Part shown: positions 21,623-28,413 of the stretch, piece after piece | Layout: every line of letters starts with the position of its first letter | Position numbering within the stretch: position 1 is the stretch's first letter | Assembly (NCBI GenBank): GCA_031281555.1 | Contig: JAITFK010000093.1 | Span: 1 to 32,042, forward strand | Source of the DNA: Treponema sp. | GTDB taxonomy: Bacteria; Spirochaetota; Spirochaetia; Treponematales; Breznakiellaceae | Direction: 5' to 3' | DNA length: 32,042 nt | Made by a program: the position numbers and the translations under genes | Notes under the pieces: model-generated | What the model was told of the DNA's origin: nothing | Database searches by the model: none | Seen by the model: the letters and a program-made list of their open reading frames with translations, nothing else

Positions 21623-24032
21623 CAAGAGTCTACTGACAGAAAAAACTTTAACTCTTCTTGAATACCCTCAAATTATGGAAAGTGTCGCATCACATTCCGT
21701 CAGCGAAGAAGCCGCCGTAAAAATAAAAAAAGAAAAACCTTTCTTTACAGACGGCGTACAAACTTTAAAAGCAAAAGTAAATGCGATTTATACACTGATA
21801 AAATCAAGCGAAGATGAACCGCGGGCATGGCTTCCGTCAATCGCCTTCTTGCTTCCGAAAATTGAGACAGAAGGTACTGTTCTTGATTTGGACGAAGTTT
21901 TTGCGATCGCCCTTTTTATTGAATGTTCAAACGATTTAAAAAACTGGATTGTTAAAGAACGTACCGGTTTTACCGAACAGGAGACGGACGGCAGAAATGA
22001 TCTATTGGAAATGCTGGGCGTTCTTCCTGACTGTTCTTCCGTATCGGCGGAAATATTCAAAATAATCGACAGGGAAGGAAAACTCCGCGATATTCCCGTA
22101 TTACGCGCCATTAAAAGACGTATTGAAAGTCTTGAAAAAGAATTAAGAGCGACAGTCTCCAATTATACATCGGATGATGAGTACAGGCGTATGCTGCAAT
22201 CGTCGCTTCCTTCGCAGAGGGACGGACGCGCGGTGCTTGCGGTTAAGGCGAATTTCCGCGGACGAATTCGCGGAATTGTACATGAGGTGTCTTCAAGCGG
22301 GCAGACTGTCTTTATAGAGCCGCTTGACGCTGTGGAAAAAAACAATGATATTCTCGTGGAAAAACGGAATTTAGACGCTGAAATTCAGAAAATACTGCGT
22401 GAATTAACGGAAAAAATTTCGCTGCGCGCGGAAGAACTAAAAACGTTTTATATAACGATAATAGAGCTTGAATGTTTAAGGGCAAGGGCAAGGTATTCTT
22501 CCGCTACAAAGGGGCATTTCGCAAAGAACACTGATGAAACAGGAGAATGTCTTGTTTTAAAAAAGGCGCGCCATCCCCTGCTTAAAAAAGCGGTTCCGAT
22601 AAATATCGAAATGAATAACGGCACACGTACATTGATAATCACAGGTCCTAACACCGGCGGGAAAACTGTCGCTTTAAAGACGCTGGGGCTTTTATCCATG
22701 ATGAACCAGAGTGGTCTCGCTCTTCCGCTTGAAGAAGGAAGCTGCCTGCCTGTTTTTGACGGAGTATTTGCGGACATCGGCGATGAACAGTCTATAGATC
22801 AATCTCTTTCTACATTTTCCGCCCACATAACAACTATTTCCGCTATAACAGCTTACGCGACGGAAAAATCACTTGTTCTCCTTGACGAACTCGGTTCAGG
22901 AACAGACCCGGAAGAAGGCGGCGCAATCGCAATGGCAATACTGGATTATTTAATCAAAAAAAACACGCGAATGATTATTACAACACACCACGGAGTATTG
23001 AAAAATTACGGTTATACAAGGCAGGGTGTAGAAAACGCCTCTGTTGAATTTAACGCGCAGACGCTTTCACCTACTTATAAAATAATCAACGGGATTCCGG
23101 GAGAAAGCAGGGCTCTTGATATAGCCGCCGCAAACGGTCTTGACAGCAGTATTGTGGAAAAAGCGAGAAATTATATTGATAAAGAAAAGTCCGATATTTC
23201 CGCATTGATAAGGGGTCTTGAACAGAAACAAAAAGAACTTGCGGGGCTTGAGCATAAAAGCACAGTTGAACAAACAAGGTTAAAAGAAGAAAAACGAAAA
23301 GCTGATTTAAAAGAATTGCAGTTAAGGCAGAAAGAAGCCGAACTAAAGCGCGATTCTGTCGGGAAGCTTTCATCTTTATTAAAGGAAAGCCGGAAAACGC
23401 TGGAAAATCTTGTCCGTGAGCTGAAGGAAGGCGGAGCAGATCGCGAAAAAACCCTTAAAGTAAAGGAATTCCTGACTGAACTTGCGCGTAACGTTGAAAA
23501 TGAAAGTTCCGCTCTTGACGAAGAAGAGCGCGCAATTACGGAACAGCTGCGGAACAATGAAAATGAAACAGATTCAGTCTTTGCTCCTGACATGGAAGTC
23601 TTTGCGGGCTCTTCAAAACAGCGCGGCGTAATTATACGCAAAGACAAGAAAGGTTCTGCCGGAAATTCGTGGATAGTAAAAATAGGTTCCATAAAAATGA
23701 GTTTTCCGGAAAAAGATTTAATCCCGGTATTAGATTCAAAAATAAATAAAACAGCGTCATGGGACGCGGAATACGGTTCATCCGCCGCCGCTGTTTTTGA
23801 ACTTAAATTAATCGGAATGAGGCTTGAGGACGCTAAAGACGCACTTCGCCGTCAAATTGAGGCCGCTTTACTTTCCGGGCTAAAGACATTCGCCGTTATT
23901 CACGGAAAGGGTTCCGGTATTCTGCAAAAAGGGATACATGATTATTTAAAAGATGATCCCGCGATAGCGGATTATTACTTTGCCCGCCCCGAACTCGGCG
24001 GCTTCGGCAGAACAGAAGTAGTATTAAAATAA
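21612..24032 (+). CDS. mutS2: MutS2 family ATPase/Smr protein
   Basis: The 806-residue protein has a clamp/lever region, the MutS-type ABC ATPase with Walker A GPNTGGKT (345-352) and Walker B around D425-E426 in 'LLDELGSGTDPEEGG', a long charged coiled coil (about 510-640) and a C-terminal Smr domain (about 728-806) with HGKGSG (764-769). MutS2 suppresses homologous recombination in some bacteria and rescues collided ribosomes in Bacillus. In the Smr domain the usual LDLRG is replaced by LKLIG (731-735), which may affect nuclease activity. The GTG at 21612 was chosen because GAAGGA (21599-21604) lies 7 nt upstream and the family N-terminus 'TLTLLEYPQI' follows; an ATG at 21555 would add 19 residues inside rsgA. 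Confidence 0.93.
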   Translation: MIIDKSLLTEKTLTLLEYPQIMESVASHSVSEEAAVKIKKEKPFFTDGVQTLKAKVNAIYTLIKSSEDEPRAWLPSIAFLLPKIETEGTVLDLDEVFAIALFIECSNDLKNWIVKERTGFTEQETDGRNDLLEMLGVLPDCSSVSAEIFKIIDREGKLRDIPVLRAIKRRIESLEKELRATVSNYTSDDEYRRMLQSSLPSQRDGRAVLAVKANFRGRIRGIVHEVSSSGQTVFIEPLDAVEKNNDILVEKRNLDAEIQKILRELTEKISLRAEELKTFYITIIELECLRARARYSSATKGHFAKNTDETGECLVLKKARHPLLKKAVPINIEMNNGTRTLIITGPNTGGKTVALKTLGLLSMMNQSGLALPLEEGSCLPVFDGVFADIGDEQSIDQSLSTFSAHITTISAITAYATEKSLVLLDELGSGTDPEEGGAIAMAILDYLIKKNTRMIITTHHGVLKNYGYTRQGVENASVEFNAQTLSPTYKIINGIPGESRALDIAAANGLDSSIVEKARNYIDKEKSDISALIRGLEQKQKELAGLEHKSTVEQTRLKEEKRKADLKELQLRQKEAELKRDSVGKLSSLLKESRKTLENLVRELKEGGADREKTLKVKEFLTELARNVENESSALDEEERAITEQLRNNENETDSVFAPDMEVFAGSSKQRGVIIRKDKKGSAGNSWIVKIGSIKMSFPEKDLIPVLDSKINKTASWDAEYGSSAAAVFELKLIGMRLEDAKDALRRQIEAALLSGLKTFAVIHGKGSGILQKGIHDYLKDDPAIADYYFARPELGGFGRTEVVLK

Positions 24033-24036
24033 CTAA

Positions 24037-24072
24037 AGGCTGTCTATAATGTGGACACATTATAGACAGCCT
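24037..24072. terminator. Perfect palindrome, bidirectional terminator
   Basis: Arms AGGCTGTCTATAATGT (24037-24052) and ACATTATAGACAGCCT (24057-24072) pair perfectly around GGAC. It sits between the convergent mutS2 and TM2 genes, 5 nt after the mutS2 stop. No long U-tract follows. Confidence 0.7.
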
Positions 24073-24086
24073 ACTACTAATATAAC

Positions 24087-24593
24087 CTAATCAACAAACG
24101 GTTCATCGCTCTCCATAAAATCGGGGATTATATAGACAAGAGCGCCCGAGCGGCGCACGCGCAATTCGGCAAAACCTTTGGAAACCATAGCATCAAGATC
24201 TCTTTTCGCTTCTTCCACAGTGATATTCGCGGCAAGCGCCGTTTCACTCGCTGTAAGAACACCCCTGTTTGATTTCGCCAGTTTTAGAATTGCGTGCTCA
24301 ACAGATTCTTTTACACGAACGATTTTAGTTTCACCATCGTTAACGTTACGCCATTTAGGCTTGCCGTAACGGTCAAACTGACTGCTGTTATCTAAAATAG
24401 CCTGACGGATATTTGCTTCTCTTACCTGACTGGGTAAAGTAAAAAAATCAAAAACAGAACCAACCATACCAAGCCCGCATGTACACATCCACAGTACCCC
24501 TGTAGGAATTTTTCCAAGATAAAAACGGTGAAAGCCCAAAGCGCCGCAGCCGCCTATCAGCCAGAGAAGGTAAGCTAAGCCGGTACTATACAT
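24087..24593 (-). CDS. TM2-domain protein with C-terminal winged-helix-like domain
   Basis: The 168-residue protein starts with a TM2 domain (about 5-55): two membrane helices with 'GGCGALGFHRFYLGK' between, followed by 'GMVGSVFDFFTLP'. A cytoplasmic part follows; residues about 90-160 ('HAILKLAKSNRGVLTASETA', 'EEAKRDLDAMVSKGFAELRVRRSGALVY') have the pattern of a winged helix-turn-helix, with a wing ending in 'VYIIPDF'. That suggests a membrane-tethered DNA- or protein-binding switch, but no function is known. No alternative start fits, and no Shine-Dalgarno precedes the ATG; the promoter -10 ends 6 nt upstream. Confidence 0.75.
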   Translation of the reverse strand: MYSTGLAYLLWLIGGCGALGFHRFYLGKIPTGVLWMCTCGLGMVGSVFDFFTLPSQVREANIRQAILDNSSQFDRYGKPKWRNVNDGETKIVRVKESVEHAILKLAKSNRGVLTASETALAANITVEEAKRDLDAMVSKGFAELRVRRSGALVYIIPDFMESDEPFVD

Positions 24594-24599
24594 AATTTA

Positions 24600-24628
24600 A
24601 AGATAAAATTTTATGAGTAATTAGTCAA
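24600..24628 (-). promoter_or_regulatory. Sigma-70 promoter of the TM2 gene, leaderless arrangement
   Basis: On the minus strand, TTGACT (24628-24623), a 17-nt spacer and TATCTT (24605-24600), then 6 nt to the ATG at 24593. Transcription would start at about the start codon. Confidence 0.55.
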
Positions 24629-24653
24629 CGAAACAATTTTGCGTACTTTCTGC

Positions 24654-24676
24654 AAAAAGGGCCGGTTTCCCGGCCC
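24654..24676 (-). terminator. Rho-independent terminator after the second secreted paralogue
   Basis: On the minus strand, GGGCCGG, loop GAAA and CCGGCCC, followed by five T residues. A classical strong terminator, 6 nt after the stop codon. Confidence 0.9.
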
Positions 24677-24681
24677 GATAA

Positions 24682-25164
24682 TTATTGTACTCTTGTTAAA
24701 GTAAACTTGGAGAATGTAAGAGTAATTTCCTGTGTTGCGCCTTGTGTATCAAAAACAATTGAATTAGCTCTGTTTTCCGTACCGGTTGCTCCTGTAGTTG
24801 TTGTAAAAGTAAACTTTTTGGTAATCTCAGTATTTGCAGGAATTGCCTCTTCAATTTTTTCCCAATCTGAAAGTTCTTGCCACCATTTTGCTTTTTCGGA
24901 ACCGTCAACAATCGCAATATCCAGACCTGTAAACGCCCTGTTTGATTTAAACGTTATTTCAAGCTCGTATTTTTCTCCGACTTTAATCTGTTGACGGTTA
25001 AATAACCAGTTTGCGGCTACTACACCTTGATGACCCGGACTATATTGGTTTTTCGGCAATTTCAACTGATAATTTGCCGGTGCGTTTGCTGTCCAGACCT
25101 GCGCTCCGGCAGTTCCAATACCTATTACCAGCAATGCCGATAATACCATCCATAATTTTTTCAT
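24682..25164 (-). CDS. Secreted beta-rich protein, tandem paralogue 2
   Basis: The 160-residue protein has a signal peptide (1-21, ending GTAGA) and a mature domain with alternating beta strands. It contains 'YELEITFKSNR', 'LDIAIVDGSEKAKWWQEL' and a final 'ITLTFSKFTLTRV'. The layout resembles a jelly-roll domain such as carbohydrate-binding modules, but I cannot assign a family. More than half its residues match the upstream neighbour (25232-25726), so the pair arose by tandem duplication. The ATG at 25164 has AGGAGG at 25176-25171 (spacing 6), so the upstream extension to 25179 is rejected. It has no private promoter that I can see and is probably expressed by read-through from the strong upstream promoter. 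Confidence 0.75.
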   Translation of the reverse strand: MKKLWMVLSALLVIGIGTAGAQVWTANAPANYQLKLPKNQYSPGHQGVVAANWLFNRQQIKVGEKYELEITFKSNRAFTGLDIAIVDGSEKAKWWQELSDWEKIEEAIPANTEITKKFTFTTTTGATGTENRANSIVFDTQGATQEITLTFSKFTLTRVQ

Positions 25165-25202
25165 AGAATACCTCCTCATTTAGTCATAAGACTGAAATTT
25201 AT

Positions 25203-25226
25203 AAAAAGGGTCGGTTACCAGACCCC
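25203..25226 (-). terminator. Terminator between the two secreted paralogues
   Basis: On the minus strand, GGGGTC, a small loop with inner GGT/ACC, then GACCC and five T residues. The stem is weaker than the one after the second gene, so partial read-through to it is plausible. Confidence 0.75.
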
Positions 25227-25231
25227 AATTA

Positions 25232-25726
25232 TTACTTTACTCTCGTTACAGTAAACTTGGAGAATGTAAGAGTAACGGTAGCATCCTTTGGAGAGCCTAT
25301 TGTAGTAAAAGTGATTGAGTTAGCATCGTTTGATCCTGCAGTTGCTCCTTTTAACGTAGTAAAAGTTAATTTTTTGTTGATCTCAGTATCTTTAGGTATA
25401 GTTCCTTCAATTTCATTATATTCAGTAAGTTCCATCCACCATTTTGGTTCAGCCGTTTCAGAACCGTCAACTATTACAACCTGCAAGTCTTTAAATTCCC
25501 TGTTTGATTTAAAAGTTAGTTCCACTTCGTATGTTTCTCCGGCTTTTATCCGGTTTCCTTTAAATACCCAAGATCCCTTTACTACAGCTATATTACCGGG
25601 AGACCATTGATTTTTTGCAAGTTTAATTGAATAAGATGAGGGCGCGTCAGTTGTCCAAACTTGAGCTCTGGCAGTTCCAATACCAATTACCAGTAATACC
25701 GATAAAACCATCCATAATTTTTTCAT
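25232..25726 (-). CDS. Secreted beta-rich protein, tandem paralogue 1
   Basis: The 164-residue protein has a signal peptide (1-22, ending GTARA) almost identical to that of paralogue 2. Mature landmarks are 'YEVELTFKSNR', 'LQVVIVDGSETAEPKWWMEL' and the end 'VTLTFSKFTVTRV'. There is no lipobox and no membrane segment after the signal, so it is periplasmic or exported. Strand-rich composition and the conserved WW pair suggest a ligand-binding jelly roll, possibly for carbohydrate; this is inference. The ATG at 25726 has AGGAGG (25738-25733) at spacing 6. A consensus promoter and a 5' UTR hairpin precede it, which predicts high expression. Confidence 0.78.
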   Translation of the reverse strand: MKKLWMVLSVLLVIGIGTARAQVWTTDAPSSYSIKLAKNQWSPGNIAVVKGSWVFKGNRIKAGETYEVELTFKSNREFKDLQVVIVDGSETAEPKWWMELTEYNEIEGTIPKDTEINKKLTFTTLKGATAGSNDANSITFTTIGSPKDATVTLTFSKFTVTRVK

Positions 25727-25768
25727 GGAATACCTCCTCTGTGATATACAAAAAACCACTCCAAACCG

Positions 25769-25787
25769 AGCCGGACAACGTCCGGCT
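25769..25787 (-). promoter_or_regulatory. 5' UTR stem-loop of the secreted-protein mRNA
   Basis: Perfect 8-bp arms AGCCGGAC and GTCCGGCT around a 3-nt loop, about 15 nt into the predicted transcript and well upstream of the ribosome-binding site. Likely a 5' stabilising hairpin; no U-tract directly follows, so an attenuator is less likely. Confidence 0.6.
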
Positions 25788-25808
25788 GCTTATTATGTGG
25801 AAAGATTA

Positions 25809-25837
25809 ATTATAACACTAAAATATATATCTGTCAA
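25809..25837 (-). promoter_or_regulatory. Full-consensus sigma-70 promoter of the secreted paralogues
   Basis: On the minus strand, TTGACA (25837-25832), exactly 17 nt, and TATAAT (25814-25809). All twelve core bases match consensus. The predicted start near 25802 gives a 5' UTR of about 75 nt. The T-rich run just upstream (25838-25845) could act as an UP-like element and as the end of the nup transcript. Confidence 0.85.
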
Positions 25838-25860
25838 AAAAAATTAATTTTTTATTTCTC

Positions 25861-26757
25861 TTATGTCCTTGTTATAACTCTACCTAATGCTTTCTGAGAT
25901 TTTCTTCCAAATACAACGAGGATCAACAGGGTAATAAAGAAAGGCAGCATGTTTAACATATCCCGGGAAATGAGTTGAAACCCCATTATGTCGGTGACAT
26001 TCACGGTAAGACTGAAAAAAATACCAATTATAAAACAAAACACAAAAATACCCGGCAGACGGCGTCCGAAGGAAACTGCGGCAAGAGCTATGAATCCCTT
26101 TCCGCTGACGGTGTTAACGGTAAATTGATTATATTGGGTCAGCACTATACAGGCTCCGGCAAGGCCTGCAAGAAGGCCTGAGAGCAAGACGGCGGTATAT
26201 TGCATTTTGTTTACGTTTACTCCGGTATGCGCGGCAGCCTGCGGGTTTTCACCTGCGGCGTGAAGACGCTGCCCCCAAGGACGTTTGTACAGGAGGAACC
26301 ATACAGCCGCTAAAACAGCGAGCGCGATTATTATTGTAGGATAAATTCCGAAAAGCCCTTGCTTCATTCCCATGCTGTAATTTCTGCTGCGATCCATGCG
26401 GAATATCAACTGGCAGATAAATACAGCCGCGCCGTTGGAAAGAAGATTTATTCCCGTTCCCGAAATTATCTCGTCCGCTTTTAATGTAACACACGCAAAA
26501 GCATGAAAAAATGAGAAAACACCGCTTGAAACAGCGGCAAGTAACAGCGCAAGCGGTATTGAAAAACCTGTTTTTGTTTCCAAAATAAAATGGCTTGTTG
26601 CCGCAGTCATTGCGCCAATGGTCATAAGCCCTTCAATAGCGATATTCACAATTCCCGAACGTTGACAGATCATACCCCCTGCCGCCGCTATGAGTATCGG
26701 AGAGGCAATCATCAAGGCTGAAGGAATTGTTGTAACCAAGAATTGAAAATATTCCAT
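25861..26757 (-). CDS. nupQ: Nucleoside-type ABC transporter permease (YufQ/NupQ family)
   Basis: The 298-residue protein has about eight to nine membrane helices. The N-terminal block 'GGMICQRSGIVNIAIEGLM' and 'KADEIISGTGINLLSNG' are diagnostic of the second permease of BMP-type (Med/PnrA/NupN) nucleoside importers. 'GENPQAAAHTGVNV' is the coupling region for the ATPase. It overlaps the other permease gene by three bases (TGATG), so the two are coupled. No ATPase or BMP lipoprotein gene is next to it. Purine nucleosides are the usual cargo of the family; the substrate here is not shown. Confidence 0.85.
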   Translation of the reverse strand: MEYFQFLVTTIPSALMIASPILIAAAGGMICQRSGIVNIAIEGLMTIGAMTAATSHFILETKTGFSIPLALLLAAVSSGVFSFFHAFACVTLKADEIISGTGINLLSNGAAVFICQLIFRMDRSRNYSMGMKQGLFGIYPTIIIALAVLAAVWFLLYKRPWGQRLHAAGENPQAAAHTGVNVNKMQYTAVLLSGLLAGLAGACIVLTQYNQFTVNTVSGKGFIALAAVSFGRRLPGIFVFCFIIGIFFSLTVNVTDIMGFQLISRDMLNMLPFFITLLILVVFGRKSQKALGRVITRT

Positions 26758-27860
26758 CAGTTAACCTCTTTCAATCGCAGTTTTTTCATACGCCATTCAA
26801 TAAACATTTGTAATACCGATTTTAAAGGTAAAAATACCACTGTAAGAGCCATAATTATTGATATAATTTCACTTGGTATCTGACGCGCCTGCATCAACGG
26901 CTGCGCTGATTTTAACATTCCAAAAAGCAGGCCTATAACGGCAATCCCAACTCCTGTACAATTTCCGCCGAGAGCCGCAGCAATTCCGTCAAAACCGTAA
27001 TTGTCAAACGCTGACAATATGTGCGCGTTACTGAATAAACCTAAAGAGACACAGGCCCCGGCAAGGCCTGCAAAGGAGCCTGCGATCATCATGGTGGCGG
27101 TAATTTTTATTTTAACGCCGGCAGCGGCATATTGGGATGTAATGATTCGGTAAACAACAACGGCGGCGATAGTAAAAAAAAGGCCGTAATTTAGCCGTGA
27201 GTTATTTGTCAAAAAAGAAAGTATGGCGCTTGAAAGAGACGCCGTTACGGGAAATTCAACAATCCTGAAAGTATTGGCCCCGAATATTCTCATTGTTATG
27301 ATTCGGTGCAGATAAAGCGCTGTATAATTCAGCATTATTGTTGCAATTATTTCCGACACTTTAAAACGCGCTTTTAAAAAACCGGCAATTCCCGCCCATG
27401 CGGCGCCCGCGATCATTGCCGCGCAGACTGCGGCAAAAAGATGTAAAACGGGAACCGGCGGAAAAAAAGCCGCAGTAATTTGCGCGGCGGTAAGGCCCGC
27501 AATGTACTGACCTTCCGCGCCGAAATTAAAAAGCCCTGAACGTAAAGCAAATCCCATACTCAGAGCGCACAGGATAAGCGGGGTTGAAGCGGCAAGCCAC
27601 TCGCCTGTATAACGTATATTCCACGTGCCGCGCCGTGAATCAAACCCTGAGACAACCTGCAAAAAAGCCTGATACATTTCTGAGGGATTCTTTCGTATTA
27701 AATAAAGGATTAATGTCGCGGTTAAAAATGCGAGAATTACAGCAATAGCAGGTACAACCCGCGAAGACGCTGTGAACATATCAATAACGCGAAACGCAGC
27801 CTTTGTTTCATGGGCATTATTGAGGTCTTGATTTTCCTGTTTATTTTCTATATTCGTCAA
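26757..27860 (-). CDS. nupP: Nucleoside-type ABC transporter permease (YufP/NupP family)
   Basis: The 367-residue protein has a hydrophilic N-terminus (about 1-30) and then about nine membrane helices. 'PLILCALSMGFALRSGLFNFGAEGQ' (in two pieces: 'LILCALSMGFALRSG' and 'LFNFGAEGQ') and 'KVSEIIATIMLNY' identify the first permease of BMP-type nucleoside importers. It forms the heterodimeric channel with NupQ. The most upstream in-frame start is TTG at 27860; GGAGGG (27886-27881) is 20 nt away, too far to be a good ribosome-binding site, so the exact start is uncertain and an ATG at 27779 is an alternative that would remove the poorly conserved N-terminus. The tRNA-Val gene ends 38 nt upstream. 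Confidence 0.85.
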   Translation of the reverse strand: MTNIENKQENQDLNNAHETKAAFRVIDMFTASSRVVPAIAVILAFLTATLILYLIRKNPSEMYQAFLQVVSGFDSRRGTWNIRYTGEWLAASTPLILCALSMGFALRSGLFNFGAEGQYIAGLTAAQITAAFFPPVPVLHLFAAVCAAMIAGAAWAGIAGFLKARFKVSEIIATIMLNYTALYLHRIITMRIFGANTFRIVEFPVTASLSSAILSFLTNNSRLNYGLFFTIAAVVVYRIITSQYAAAGVKIKITATMMIAGSFAGLAGACVSLGLFSNAHILSAFDNYGFDGIAAALGGNCTGVGIAVIGLLFGMLKSAQPLMQARQIPSEIISIIMALTVVFLPLKSVLQMFIEWRMKKLRLKEVN

Positions 27861-27897
27861 TGGTTATTAAAATTAAAGCTCCCTCCGTAGTTTTAAT

Positions 27898-27971
27898 TGG
27901 GCACACACGGATTCGAACCGCGGACATCTTGCGTGTAAAGCAAGCACTCTAACCAGCTGAGTTATGCGCCC
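27898..27971 (-). tRNA. tRNA-Val(UAC)
   Basis: Cloverleaf read on the minus strand: acceptor GGGCGCA/TGTGCCC with one G-U, D stem ACTC/GAGT, anticodon stem CTTGC/GCAAG with loop TTTACAC (anticodon TAC), T arm CGCGG-TTCGAAT-CCGTG, discriminator A. The 3' CCA is not encoded. Confidence 0.95.
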
Positions 27972-28015
27972 CTAAAATACCTGACCAAACGGCTGATTGC
28001 AGACAACCGACAGTA

Positions 28016-28087
28016 AGCGGCTGATGGGAGTCGAACCCACGTCTCCAGCTTGGAAGGCTGGGGTAATAGCCGTTATACGACAGCCGC
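28016..28087 (-). tRNA. tRNA-Gly(UCC)
   Basis: Cloverleaf on the minus strand: acceptor GCGGCTG/CAGCCGC, anticodon stem CCAGC/GCTGG with loop CTTCCAA (anticodon TCC), T loop TTCGACT, discriminator U as usual for tRNA-Gly. The 3' CCA is not encoded. It lies 44 nt upstream of tRNA-Val in the same direction, so the two may share a transcript. Confidence 0.95.
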
Positions 28088-28098
28088 AAAATACCGCT

Positions 28099-28130
28099 TA
28101 TATACTCTATAAAATACAGAATTTTGTCAA
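28099..28130 (-). promoter_or_regulatory. Possible promoter of the tRNA pair
   Basis: On the minus strand, a perfect TTGACA (28130-28125) and TATATA (28104-28099), 11 nt before the mature tRNA-Gly end. The 20-nt spacer is longer than optimal, which lowers confidence. Confidence 0.4.
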
Positions 28131-28146
28131 GAACCCGAATCCTTAC

Positions 28147-28413
28147 TTATTTAAAAAAATGGGAGTCGGCCTTCATTACAAAAGCAAGTATTTTTGCGGC
28201 TGCTTCCCAGCACCAGGGCGGAATAAAATCGCCGGGTTTAGCGGTTGAGTCAAGCAGGGACGCAAGAGCGGAGTCCTCTATCACGGCAATTCCTGATTTC
28301 TGCGCAATGGCAATAATTTGTTCAGCTTCCCTTCCTCTCCCCGATGCCAGCAATACGGGAGCGGGGTCATTCTTTGAGTAACCGATTGCTGAGGCGATTT
28401 TTCTCTTTGCCAT
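28147..28413 (-). CDS. FlhB C-terminal-domain-like protein (YlqH type)
   Basis: The 88-residue protein matches the part of FlhB that follows the NPTH autocleavage site: 'ASAIGYSKNDPAPVLLASGRG' (as 'AIGYSKNDPAPVLLA' plus 'SGRG'), 'AIAQKSGIAVIEDSALASLL', and a C-terminal 'AAAKILAFVM'. It has no membrane part and no NPTH. Stand-alone FlhB-C proteins occur in many flagellated bacteria next to FliK-like genes and may partly replace the FlhB cytoplasmic domain in type III export. The ATG at 28413 overlaps the stop of the upstream gene (TAATG), so the longer reading frame from 28437 is not needed. Confidence 0.82.
   Translation of the reverse strand: MAKRKIASAIGYSKNDPAPVLLASGRGREAEQIIAIAQKSGIAVIEDSALASLLDSTAKPGDFIPPWCWEAAAKILAFVMKADSHFFK

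Noticed and set aside
23171-23692. Ser/Phe-rich 173-residue minus-strand ORF inside mutS2
   Set aside because: Antisense of the Lys/Glu-rich coiled coil; such composition is the expected mirror image.
25257-25610. 117-residue plus-strand ORF opposite the secreted paralogue, and a similar one at 24707-24994
   Set aside because: Both are antisense shadows of the paralogous genes; their similarity only mirrors the duplication of the real coding strand.
27997-28248. 83-residue plus-strand ORF containing 'VEPTSPAWKAG'
   Set aside because: It reads through the complement of tRNA-Gly; this peptide is a well-known tRNA artefact.
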